In this document: positions 49,279 to 56,804 of the stretch, one piece after another
Layout of the letters: each line of letters opens with the position of its first letter
Numbering within the stretch: position 1 is the stretch's first letter
NCBI RefSeq assembly: GCF_013389365.1
Contig: NZ_JACADJ010000005.1
Location: forward strand, 1 to 64,000
Direction of reading: 5' to 3'
DNA length: 64,000 bases
Source of the DNA: Desulfobacter latus
GTDB taxonomy: Bacteria; Desulfobacterota; Desulfobacteria; Desulfobacterales; Desulfobacteraceae
Position numbers and translations under genes: made by a program
Notes under the pieces: generated by a model
What the model saw: only the letters and a program-made list of their open reading frames with translations
What the model was told of the DNA's origin: nothing
Database searches by the model: none

Positions 49279-49303
49279 ACAACATACAGGTATCGTTTGA
49301 TTT

Positions 49304-50671
49304 ATGGCTTTGCGCCTTTCCATTTTATACGTGGGTTCCCGGTGTCCCCAGGAACTTGCGTCTGCAGATCCGCACTTTTTCCTTGCCTGTGTCAATACGC
49401 CTGATGCGATAACATCCCGGAAACAGCGACCGGATGTTGTGCTGATGGATCTTTTTGCCCATGATGCCGAGCTTGACCCGGAAAAGGTCCGGTCATGGGT
49501 TGAGGCGTTGCGCACGCATCATTTCAAATTTTTTCCGGCAATTTTTATCATTGTTCCTGAAGATACCCGCAAAAGTGTCCGATTAAGTCTTATGGCATCG
49601 GGTGCTGATCAGGTGGTGGACTGGCCTTTGGATCTATGGGAAATTGAAGTCAAGGCCAAAGGCGCAATAGATAAACTTCATCTTGAACAGACACTTTTTT
49701 CAAAGAGCGGTTCCCTTGAAAAATCCTTTGGGTATCTGGATCGGTTTAAAAGTGAATTAAAAGAGGTCAAAGATGAGCTGCTTGAAGATAAGAGTAACTT
49801 GAATACTGCGTTGAAACAGATTCATCAGATGTCCGAAGAACGCAGGCGTTTGAAGCAAAGTCTTTTGGATATCAAGACGCAGATGGCTGCGGATATGAAA
49901 GGGTTTGGCCACATGCTTTATGCGCTAATTCGTCAGCGGGTGGAGCTCAATCGCGGCCATGGCGAGCGTGTGGGGAAAATTGCCTGTTTTATCGCAACGC
50001 AGATGGGGGGATCCCGGAAACAGTTTGAGGATCTGTCAAGAGCTGGTATGCTTCACGAAATCGGACTTCTTTTCCTTTCAAAGGATTATATTTGCAAAAA
50101 AGTGTCCGATGGGGAAGACGCAGATCAGTATCCACTCACCAGTCCCTCAGGATATGATCAAGCCATGATCGTGCAGTTTCCGGTTAAAGGTGCTGAATTG
50201 CTCAGCCATTGCCGGGGATTTGAGGGGGCTGCGGCTATTATTCGTTGTTTGAATGAAAATGTGGACGGCACCGGATATCCTGATGGTTTGAAACGCCGGC
50301 ATATTCCGTTGGCGTCAAGAATTCTTGCTGCTGCGGATGAACTGGAGACCCTTCGGGAGAACAATCCGCATGTTGGTATTCAGGAGTTGCTTTCAGAACT
50401 TGAGCCTAAAATAGGCAGCCGACTTGATCCGGAGGTCGCTGGATGGCTTGAAAAATATGCAGTCCTGCATTGGGGCGGAGAGACCCTCAAGGTGCGTGGT
50501 GTCGGTGTGGAACAGCTGAAACCGGGAATGATTCTCAGCGCAACGCTGTTCACCCGGAGCGGCACCAAACTGCTGCCTGCCGGCCAGACCCTGACCCGGC
50601 AGGCCATCGATAAAATAATACAATATCACAGGGCATACCCTGTAGACGAAACTGTTTATATAAAGGTCTGA
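49304..50671 (+). CDS. Receiver-like/coiled-coil protein with degenerate HD-GYP domain
   Basis: A 455-residue protein. Residues 1-120 resemble a response-regulator receiver (PDVVLMDLFAHDAE, IFIIVPED). A long coiled coil (about 140-200) follows, and then an HD-GYP-type domain (about 215-370): NRGHGERVGKIACFIATQMG, AGMLHEIGLLFLSKD, ENVDGTGYPDGLKRRHIPLAS. The GYP motif is intact. However, the HD dyad is HE, the following HPxxG position reads FPVKG, and the HHE motif reads LNEN, so metal binding and c-di-GMP hydrolysis are doubtful. It lies 5 bp upstream of motA and is probably co-transcribed with the stator genes. A c-di-GMP-sensing role in motility is plausible. Confidence 0.75.
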   Translation: MALRLSILYVGSRCPQELASADPHFFLACVNTPDAITSRKQRPDVVLMDLFAHDAELDPEKVRSWVEALRTHHFKFFPAIFIIVPEDTRKSVRLSLMASGADQVVDWPLDLWEIEVKAKGAIDKLHLEQTLFSKSGSLEKSFGYLDRFKSELKEVKDELLEDKSNLNTALKQIHQMSEERRRLKQSLLDIKTQMAADMKGFGHMLYALIRQRVELNRGHGERVGKIACFIATQMGGSRKQFEDLSRAGMLHEIGLLFLSKDYICKKVSDGEDADQYPLTSPSGYDQAMIVQFPVKGAELLSHCRGFEGAAAIIRCLNENVDGTGYPDGLKRRHIPLASRILAAADELETLRENNPHVGIQELLSELEPKIGSRLDPEVAGWLEKYAVLHWGGETLKVRGVGVEQLKPGMILSATLFTRSGTKLLPAGQTLTRQAIDKIIQYHRAYPVDETVYIKV

Positions 50672-50676
50672 GCTCA

Positions 50677-51438
50677 ATGGATATTTCTTCAATAATCGGC
50701 GTTGTTTCCGGGATCGGATTCATTCTGGGTACCATTCTTTTGGGCGGGCCCATCGGTATGTTCATCAATATCCCCTCTATTCTCATTGTTGTGGGCGGTA
50801 CCATTGCCGCCACCATGATTGGTTTCCCTCTGGGTGATGTGATCGGCATCGTTAAAACCGCCATTAAAGTATTCATGTTTAAAATTGAAAAAGCCGAAGA
50901 TATTATTGCCAATCTTACGGAAATATCCAACAAGGCCAGAAAAGGGGGGTTGCTGTCCATTGAAGGTGATATTCAGAGTACTTCGGATCCTTACCTGGCC
51001 CAGGCCCTGCAGATGACGGTGGACGGGGTTAAGACCGAAGATATCGGACAAATCATGGAAAAGAAGATGGAATTGACCAAAAAGAATCTGGATACCGGCT
51101 CGGCCGTTTTTGCCGCCATGGCAGCCTATGCACCGGCATTCGGCATGATCGGCACGCTGATCGGCCTTGTGCAGATGCTGGCCAATCTGGATGACCCGTC
51201 TACCATTGGTCCGAAGATGGCGGTTGCCATGATTACCACATTTTACGGGGCCATCATGGCCAACCTTTTTTTTATTCCCATGAGCGATAAGCTCAAAGGG
51301 CGTACCGAAGAAGAAATCACCAATATGAATATTGTTTATGAGGGCATTTTATCCATTCGGGAAGGCGAACATCCAAAACTTATGGAAGACAAACTCAAAG
51401 TCTATTTGGCGGATGGTGCCAAGGAAGAGAAAAAGTAA
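50677..51438 (+). CDS. motA: Flagellar motor stator protein MotA
   Basis: A 253-residue protein with four membrane segments (about 5-23, 33-52, 145-165, 185-205). The family's cytoplasmic loop is present, as is APAFGMIGTLIGLVQMLANLDD before the last helices. It forms the ion-driven stator with MotB. Length and topology are standard. The motB gene follows after a gap of about 155 bp that holds a heptamer repeat. Confidence 0.92.
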   Translation: MDISSIIGVVSGIGFILGTILLGGPIGMFINIPSILIVVGGTIAATMIGFPLGDVIGIVKTAIKVFMFKIEKAEDIIANLTEISNKARKGGLLSIEGDIQSTSDPYLAQALQMTVDGVKTEDIGQIMEKKMELTKKNLDTGSAVFAAMAAYAPAFGMIGTLIGLVQMLANLDDPSTIGPKMAVAMITTFYGAIMANLFFIPMSDKLKGRTEEEITNMNIVYEGILSIREGEHPKLMEDKLKVYLADGAKEEKK

Positions 51439-51477
51439 TCCATGGTTCAGCTGAAAATTGATAGTATAGGAATTTCC

Positions 51478-51564
51478 ATTCCCCAGCACCCAACTACCCA
51501 GTACCCAATACCCAGCACCCAGCACCCAGCACCCAGTACCTACCAACCCGCCCAAAGGGCGCTA
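51478..51564 (+). repeat. Heptamer repeat plus GC hairpin (copy C)
   Basis: About eight 7-bp units of the ACCCAGC type (51480-51540) are followed by the hairpin CGCCC-AAA-GGGCG (51550-51562) and CTAATTTAA. The unit differs from copies A and B, but the order (heptamers, short GC hairpin, AT-rich tail) is the same. It separates motA from motB. Confidence 0.65.
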
Positions 51565-51594
51565 ATTTAATTATCGAGTAAAAGGAATAGAGGC

Positions 51595-52404
51595 GTGGCT
51601 GAAAACGACGAAGCGTCAGACAGCGGAAAAAAAAAGGTTGTCAAGGAAGAGATTATCAATGTCACCGAAGGTGCGCCTGCATGGATGGCAACCTTTGCGG
51701 ATCTGGTAACGCTTTTGATGTGCTTTTTTGTTCTTTTATTCGCCATGAGTACCACCCAGCAGGAGACCTATAAAGAACTGGTCAAATCCCTGAGAAGTGC
51801 TTTGGGATCCCAGGCCGTGCCTGAATCCGGTACCCGGGAGGGATTGGTCATGCATCCGGTGCCTTCGGAAAAAAAAGAGGATCGCCAGGCCATTGATGAA
51901 CTCGGCGGCATGATTGAAAAGGAGATGGATGAGATTGTTTCTGAGATCAGGGAACTGGTTCTTTTCAATAAACTGGGCGGGGAGGTCAGTGTAACTAAAA
52001 CCGATGTCGGTGTGGTTATCACCATGTCCGATTTGCTGCTTTTTTCAGCAGGTGGCACCGAGTTGTCGCCCAAGGGGCTGGAGATTCTTGAAAAAGTGGC
52101 CGCAGTCCTGTCACGGCTTGCCTACCATGTAAAGATTCGGGGGCATACCGATTCCGAGCCCATTACGTCCCCCATTTATCCATCGAACTGGGAACTCTCT
52201 TCGGCCAGGGCGTCTACTGTTGCACGCCTGCTGGTCAAATACGGGGTTCCGCCTTTTTATATTTCTGCTGAAGGGTATGCCCAGTACCATCCCGTGGCCA
52301 CCAATGATACAGCCCTGGGCCGGGCCCGGAACCGGCGGGTGGAGATTGTTTATGAGCGTGACAGTATCGCCCGCCAGTTCGAGGACCTGTATAAAAGAAA
52401 TTGA
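51595..52404 (+). CDS. motB: Flagellar motor stator protein MotB
   Basis: A 269-residue protein starting with GTG. A single membrane helix follows WMATFADLVTLLMCFFVLLF, with the ion-binding Asp at about residue 36. The C-terminal OmpA-like peptidoglycan-binding domain contains LAYHVKIRGHTDSEPI and NWELSSARASTVARLL. It anchors the MotA/MotB stator to the cell wall. It is convergent with the hsp20 cluster. Confidence 0.93.
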   Translation: MAENDEASDSGKKKVVKEEIINVTEGAPAWMATFADLVTLLMCFFVLLFAMSTTQQETYKELVKSLRSALGSQAVPESGTREGLVMHPVPSEKKEDRQAIDELGGMIEKEMDEIVSEIRELVLFNKLGGEVSVTKTDVGVVITMSDLLLFSAGGTELSPKGLEILEKVAAVLSRLAYHVKIRGHTDSEPITSPIYPSNWELSSARASTVARLLVKYGVPPFYISAEGYAQYHPVATNDTALGRARNRRVEIVYERDSIARQFEDLYKRN

Positions 52405-52410
52405 TATATC

Positions 52411-52797
52411 TTATGCTGTTTTTATCTCTATCTGTCTGGGTTTGGCAGCTTCCGATTTAGGCAGGTGCAGTCTTAACACGCCATCTTTCAATTCCGCCTC
52501 AACTTTTTCAACATCAATGGTCTGGGGTACGGAAAAACTTCTGACATATTCTACGTCTGAAAACTCTTCATATGTTGCAGCCCCTTCTGTTTCAAGTTTT
52601 CTGACACCGGATATTGATAGCGTCCCGTTATCAATATCAACTGAGATATTTTCTTTGACCACCCCCGGCATGTCAGCGTGGAGAAGAATTTCATTGTCAT
52701 TTTCATAAATATCTACGGCCGGCGTTGCTTCATACAATTCATGCGTTTTCTCGACGTTTTTTTCGTTTTGTTTTACGATTTCTTGTCTTCTATCCAT
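52411..52797 (-). CDS. Hsp20 small heat shock protein (copy 1)
   Basis: A 128-residue protein consisting mostly of an alpha-crystallin domain: VDIYENDNEILLHADMPGV, VKENISVDIDNGTLSISGVR, VEKVEAELKDGVLRLHLPKSE. The C-terminal IxI-like anchor is QIEIKTA. The N-terminal arm is short. Small heat shock proteins hold unfolding proteins for DnaK/ClpB. It is the last of four tandem hsp20 genes on this strand. Confidence 0.93.
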   Translation of the reverse strand: MDRRQEIVKQNEKNVEKTHELYEATPAVDIYENDNEILLHADMPGVVKENISVDIDNGTLSISGVRKLETEGAATYEEFSDVEYVRSFSVPQTIDVEKVEAELKDGVLRLHLPKSEAAKPRQIEIKTA

Positions 52798-52834
52798 TAT
52801 TATATCCTCCTTATTCAGAGATTTATCTTAACGT

Positions 52835-53275
52835 TTAATTGATGCTTATTTTCCTGGGTTTTGCTGCTTCATGCTTGGGAAGTGTAAGATAAAGCACACC
52901 GTCTTTAAGTGCGGCTTCAACTTTAGTTGCGTCAACATCTGCCGGTAGTGTAAAGCTTCTGGAGAAAGATCCAACCCCTCTTTCAGTTTTATGGCTTTTA
53001 TACCCTTCGGGCGCATCTGATCCTCTTTCTCCACTGATTTCAAGATAGTTACCCTGGATCTTTACATTTAAGTTATCCTTTTCAAGTCCTGGCACTTCGG
53101 CCCTGATTTCAAAATTATCGCCGTGTTCATAGAGATTTATTCTGGGCGTCGCTGATTCTAATTCCCATCTGTAGGCGGATGGTCTTCCATAATCGCCATA
53201 AAGATTGTTCAGCTTCCTTTGAAGGAGATTCATGGTCCCGAATAATCTGTCTATATCGCTAATTCTTGTAAACAT
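52835..53275 (-). CDS. Hsp20 small heat shock protein (copy 2)
   Basis: A 146-residue alpha-crystallin protein beginning MFTRISDIDRLFGTMNLLQR, almost the same as the start of copy 4 (MFTRLSDIDRMFGAMDLLRN). The core has INLYEHGDNFEIRAEVPGLE, NLNVKIQGNYLEISGERGS and VEAALKDGVLYLTLPKHE, and the protein ends RKISIN. GGAGGAA precedes the ATG. Copies 2 and 4 are clearly recent paralogues. Gaps of about 37-47 bp to its neighbours suggest one transcript. Confidence 0.93.
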   Translation of the reverse strand: MFTRISDIDRLFGTMNLLQRKLNNLYGDYGRPSAYRWELESATPRINLYEHGDNFEIRAEVPGLEKDNLNVKIQGNYLEISGERGSDAPEGYKSHKTERGVGSFSRSFTLPADVDATKVEAALKDGVLYLTLPKHEAAKPRKISIN

Positions 53276-53321
53276 AATTCCTCCTGCTTGTGAATTGACT
53301 TTTATAGTAAATACTAGCGTA

Positions 53322-53888
53322 TTAGGTATTTTTGATTTCTATTTGTTTCGCTTTGGTGCCGGACGGAAGCGCCTTTCTGGGAATAGTGATATTTAATACA
53401 CCATTTTTAAAATCAGCTTTTATATTGTCCTTGTCGGCATCTTCCGGCAGCGATAAAGTCCGTTGAAAAGAACCATAGGATCTTTCGAGCCGGTAAAAAT
53501 TCTTCTTTTTCTCTTCTTTTTTTTGTTTTTTTTCTCCCCGAATAATTAAGGTATCATCAGCAAGCTCAAGGTTTACATCTTTTTCACTGACGCCGGGTAT
53601 CTCTAAAGAAACCGTGTATTCTTTATCGGTTGCACTTAGATCAAGCCTGGGTTTCAGTAGACTGCCGGTTATTTCTTCACGCATTCCTGACCTGGAAAAT
53701 GATGGAAAAGAGCCCAAACCATTGAAAAAATTATCAAACAACCGATCCACCTCATTGTGCAGAACACTTAATGAGCCTGCTGAATACCTGCCCTCTTTAT
53801 CTTTGTTGTAGGTTTCAGGAATGGTATGTCCATTATCTCCGGTCTCTTTTTTAAACCAATTCCATGGTGCTATTTTTTTTAATTCCAC
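53322..53888 (-). CDS. Hsp20 small heat shock protein (copy 3)
   Basis: A 188-residue alpha-crystallin protein with a longer N-terminal arm (about 75 residues, PWNWFKKETGDNG... and VDRLFDNFFNGLGSFPSFSR). The core is EYTVSLEIPGVSEKDVNLEL, DTLIIRGEKKQKKEEKKKNF and NIKADFKNGVLNITIPRK, and the protein ends KQIEIKNT. The start is GTG at 53888 after AGGAGAT. The extra arm suggests a different oligomer or substrate class from the other copies. Confidence 0.93.
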   Translation of the reverse strand: MELKKIAPWNWFKKETGDNGHTIPETYNKDKEGRYSAGSLSVLHNEVDRLFDNFFNGLGSFPSFSRSGMREEITGSLLKPRLDLSATDKEYTVSLEIPGVSEKDVNLELADDTLIIRGEKKQKKEEKKKNFYRLERSYGSFQRTLSLPEDADKDNIKADFKNGVLNITIPRKALPSGTKAKQIEIKNT

Positions 53889-54001
53889 TTTTCATCTCCT
53901 TTTAAAGCTGATATTTTTGGTCAGAATGGTTGCGAGATCCTCAACGAAATACTCAATTGGTTCTCACAGCCCTCCAAGCAATAAGAGATGGTGCCCTGAT
54001 T

Positions 54002-54454
54002 TTATGCGGTGTTTATTTCGATCATTTTGGGTTTTGCCGTTTCTGATCTTGGTAGTTTCAGGTACAAGATGCCGTCCTTAAGTGCGGCCTCAACCTTTTC
54101 AGCATCAATTTCATCAGGTAACGAAAAACTGCGTGAAAAAGAACTGCTGCCTCTTTCATTCCTGTGAATTTTGTACCCCTCCGGGGTCTCCACAGAACGT
54201 TTGCCGCTGATTTCAAGATAATTCCCCTGAATTTTAATATTCAGGTCTTCTTTTGAGACGCCAGGGACTTCGGCCTGGACTTCAAAGGTATCACCACTTT
54301 CCAGAAGATTGGTTCGCGGTGAATTAGATCTCAGTGTAAAAGCAGGATCAGAAAGGGATGACCTGTCATAATCACTGAAAAGTCTGTCCATTTTGTTTCG
54401 GAGCAGATCCATGGCTCCGAACATTCTGTCGATGTCACTTAGTCTTGTAAACAT
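54002..54454 (-). CDS. Hsp20 small heat shock protein (copy 4)
   Basis: A 150-residue alpha-crystallin protein: MFTRLSDIDRMFGAMDLLRN, then TNLLESGDTFEVQAEVPGVS, NLNIKIQGNYLEISGKRSV and VEAALKDGILYLKLPRSE, ending KMIEINTA. It is the promoter-proximal gene of the hsp20 cluster and is divergent from a J-domain protein gene. AAGGAGTT precedes the ATG. It is closely similar to copy 2. Confidence 0.93.
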   Translation of the reverse strand: MFTRLSDIDRMFGAMDLLRNKMDRLFSDYDRSSLSDPAFTLRSNSPRTNLLESGDTFEVQAEVPGVSKEDLNIKIQGNYLEISGKRSVETPEGYKIHRNERGSSSFSRSFSLPDEIDAEKVEAALKDGILYLKLPRSETAKPKMIEINTA

Positions 54455-54529
54455 AGTTCCAACTCCTTTTCCTGTATTGATTTCTGAATTTCGAGAGCGG
54501 GTTTGTTACCCCTTTTTAAGATCTAATCT

Positions 54530-54558
54530 AAGATAATCAAAAAAATATATCATGTCAA
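54530..54558 (-). promoter_or_regulatory. Predicted promoter of the hsp20 cluster
   Basis: On the minus strand, TTGACA (54553-54558) and TATCTT (54530-54535) are spaced by 17 bp. The -35 lies in ATCATGTCAATA (54549-54560), one arm of an inverted repeat whose other arm holds the -35 of the divergent promoter. It is a weak -10 for sigma70; the heat-shock sigma factor does not have this consensus, so regulation is open. Confidence 0.5.
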
Positions 54559-54587
54559 TATGACTTTCATTACTATTAAAATATTTA

Positions 54588-54616
54588 TTGACATGATAAT
54601 ATAAATAAAGGATAGT
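54588..54616 (+). promoter_or_regulatory. Predicted promoter of the J-protein gene
   Basis: TTGACA (54588-54593) and GATAGT (54611-54616) are spaced by 17 bp. The -35 is in TATTGACATGAT (54586-54597), the inverse of 54549-54560. The dyad, centred at about 54573, would let one regulator cover both divergent promoters. Confidence 0.5.
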
Positions 54617-54658
54617 TTGAAGATAATCCGGATATAATGTGTATCAAAGGTGATTATC

Positions 54659-55372
54659 ATGCCAAAAGACTATTACCTTGTTTTAGGAATTTCTTCAGAT
54701 GCAACATGTGATGAAATTAAAGACGCTTACAGACGACTTGCTAAAGAGTTTCATCCAGACCGGTATGGGGATAACCATTCTCCGTTTCTTGCAGTCCAGG
54801 AAGCATATTCCATATTGTCAGATCCAATTAAACGACAGACACATGACCGCCAAGTCCTAAGTCAAAAAAAAAATGGGGGGACAACGTATAGGGAACCTAT
54901 ACGCTCAAGCCCAAGAAAACAAGTTGAGCCTCTCATACCTGAACAGGAACAAGCGATGAATTTGGGCAGTGCGAGTTTTTCACACTCTTTTCAATCCTAC
55001 AGACCATCATTTGATGACGGGTTTGATAGAATATTATATGATTTCAAGCAGAGATCTCAACCTCACAGCGAATGTTATGAGAATCTCAATGTCATGATCA
55101 CATTAACACCTGAACAGGCATTTCGGGGAGGACAAATTAAGGTGGCTCTGCCGGTACAACTAAAATGTCCATCCTGTTTCGGTCAAGGATGGGTTGGGGC
55201 AGACGAGTGCCGAAGATGTCATGGGAAAGGCACGCGGTCAGGAGCGTATCCGGTCATGATCCGCTATCCGGCAGGAATATCAGACAATCATGTGGTTCAA
55301 ATGCCGGTGGATATGTATGGAATTGGAAATTTCAATTTGACCGTGCATTTTCGCATCCGTGATATATATTAG
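54659..55372 (+). CDS. J-domain co-chaperone (DnaJ-like)
   Basis: A 237-residue protein. The J domain (residues 1-68) is DYYLVLGISSDATCDEIKDA with the essential HPD (FHPDRYGD). A linker of about 70 residues follows. A short C-terminal substrate-binding region starts VMITLTPEQAFRGGQIKVAL and holds only two CxxC(x)GxG units (CPSCFGQG, CRRCHGKG) instead of four. It is thus a trimmed type B/A-like J-protein that would recruit DnaK. The start at 54659 has AAAGGTG upstream. Divergence from four hsp20 genes through a shared dyad suggests a stress-response module. Confidence 0.88.
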   Translation: MPKDYYLVLGISSDATCDEIKDAYRRLAKEFHPDRYGDNHSPFLAVQEAYSILSDPIKRQTHDRQVLSQKKNGGTTYREPIRSSPRKQVEPLIPEQEQAMNLGSASFSHSFQSYRPSFDDGFDRILYDFKQRSQPHSECYENLNVMITLTPEQAFRGGQIKVALPVQLKCPSCFGQGWVGADECRRCHGKGTRSGAYPVMIRYPAGISDNHVVQMPVDMYGIGNFNLTVHFRIRDIY

Positions 55373-55378
55373 GTCAGG

Positions 55379-55792
55379 CTAACGGTTGAAAGCCCGATCA
55401 AGTTTTTCTTTTTCCATGGCAGCGATGCGTGAAATATCCTCGAACGGAACACCTTTTTTCATACCCGGGCAGGCGTTTGCCATGATATCCCAGTTTTCCG
55501 GATGGTGGATCAGGGCTTTGATGAAGGGCCAGGCCCGGCACATATATGGTTTGACCGGATGGATGGTACACTGCTTTTGGGAATCAAAGAAGATACATCT
55601 TCCGTCTTGTCCCAGTGTCAGCACCGGCCTTGATCCGGACATGTCACAATATGTTTCCACAAAGGTGTCAGGATCTGCCTGGATATAATCGCAGATGTTT
55701 CCGATATCCCTTTCATCCACATAGGTACCGCCAAATCCTGTGCAGCATTGGCCGCACAATTTACAGTCAAAAATATCTTCGGGGGTCAGCAT
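55379..55792 (-). CDS. YkgJ-type cysteine-cluster protein
   Basis: A 137-residue protein with the YkgJ/UPF0153 pattern: FDCKLCGQCCTGFGGTYVDE, GRCIFFDSQKQCTIHPVKPYMCRAWPF and ANACPG. The eight conserved Cys probably bind zinc or an Fe-S cluster. The function of the family is not established. It is 4 bp downstream of recR on the same strand and ends 6 bp from the convergent J-protein gene. Confidence 0.85.
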   Translation of the reverse strand: MLTPEDIFDCKLCGQCCTGFGGTYVDERDIGNICDYIQADPDTFVETYCDMSGSRPVLTLGQDGRCIFFDSQKQCTIHPVKPYMCRAWPFIKALIHHPENWDIMANACPGMKKGVPFEDISRIAAMEKEKLDRAFNR

Positions 55793-55796
55793 TTTT

Positions 55797-56396
55797 TTAA
55801 ATCCCGTAACGTTTTTCCATGGCTTTTTGCATCGTCAAGGGATCCACATACTGAAGCTCCCCGCCCATGGGTATGCCCGATGCAATTCGGGTCATTTTAA
55901 TGTTTGTTGCAGCCAGCTTGCTCCGGATATAAGCCGCCGTGGCTTCACCTTCCACATTGGTCCGGGTGGCAAGGATGATTTCTCTGATTTGGCTGCGCCG
56001 GACCCGCTTGAACAGTTCGGCCAGGCGGATGTCTCCGGGGCCGATGCCGTCAATGGGGGATAAGGCGCCGCCAAGGATATGGTACACGCCTGAAAAGGCC
56101 CCTGATTTTTCAATGGCCGCCATATCCGTGGGGTTTTCCACCACGCAGATTACGCCATTATCCCGGCCGGGGTCTGAACAGATCTGACAGGTTTCCCGGT
56201 CCGTGAGTGCAAAGCAGGATGCGCATAACCTGACACTTTTTTTCAGTTCAGTAATATCTGCGGCCAGGGCCGCAGCCTCATGTTCCGGGGCATGCAGAAT
56301 ATGAAGGGCCAACCGCTCTGCTGTTTTCTTTCCGATTCCCGGCAAGGTGGAAAGCGAATGGATCAGTCGAACAATGGCTTCGGGATAATGGTTCAC
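55797..56396 (-). CDS. recR: Recombination protein RecR
   Basis: A 199-residue protein with a helix-hairpin-helix region (LPGIGKKTAERLALHIL), a four-Cys zinc finger (CASCFALTDRETCQIC) and a Toprim domain (GVICVVENPTDMAAIEKSG, ATRTNVEGEATAAYI). With RecF and RecO it loads RecA at gaps. The order dnaX-ybaB-recR is conserved widely. Confidence 0.96.
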   Translation of the reverse strand: MNHYPEAIVRLIHSLSTLPGIGKKTAERLALHILHAPEHEAAALAADITELKKSVRLCASCFALTDRETCQICSDPGRDNGVICVVENPTDMAAIEKSGAFSGVYHILGGALSPIDGIGPGDIRLAELFKRVRRSQIREIILATRTNVEGEATAAYIRSKLAATNIKMTRIASGIPMGGELQYVDPLTMQKAMEKRYGI

Positions 56397-56413
56397 AATG
56401 GGTTAAGATGCTT

Positions 56414-56722
56414 TTACAAGCCTGGAATATTCATGCCGCCGGTCAGTTTTCCCATTTCAGCGGAGACCATATCCTGGGATTTTTTCAACGCGTCGTTCAC
56501 TGCGGAAAGCACAAGATCTTGAAGCATGTCAACATCTTCCGGGTCAACGACCTCTTTTTCAAGAGCGATGGATTCAATCTTCTGGGCACCATTGGCAACC
56601 ACTTTTACCATACCACCGCCTGAACTGGCTTCAACGGTTCTGGTGGCCAGATCCTTCTGGGCCTCCAGCATTTTTTTCTGCATTTTCTGCGCCTGTTTCA
56701 TCATGCTGCTCATATTTTTCAT
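56414..56722 (-). CDS. ybaB: YbaB/EbfC family nucleoid-associated protein
   Basis: A 102-residue protein: MSSMMKQAQKMQKKMLEAQK, then ASSGGGMVKVVANGAQKIES, then DPEDVDMLQDLVLSAVNDAL. It binds DNA as a dimer. It stands between dnaX and recR as in most bacteria. Length is normal. Confidence 0.95.
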   Translation of the reverse strand: MKNMSSMMKQAQKMQKKMLEAQKDLATRTVEASSGGGMVKVVANGAQKIESIALEKEVVDPEDVDMLQDLVLSAVNDALKKSQDMVSAEMGKLTGGMNIPGL

Positions 56723-56804
56723 GGGTCAATTCCTTTTATATTAAATGTTATTGTTACGTTGTGGACCGGTCTTGGCAGATTGACAGTGCAAGGATGGCCC
56801 TCGT

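Noticed and set aside
53889-54001. Possible RNA thermometer in front of hsp20 copy 3
   Set aside because: The gap has some complementary stretches, but none clearly covers the AGGAGAT site; this is not enough to call.
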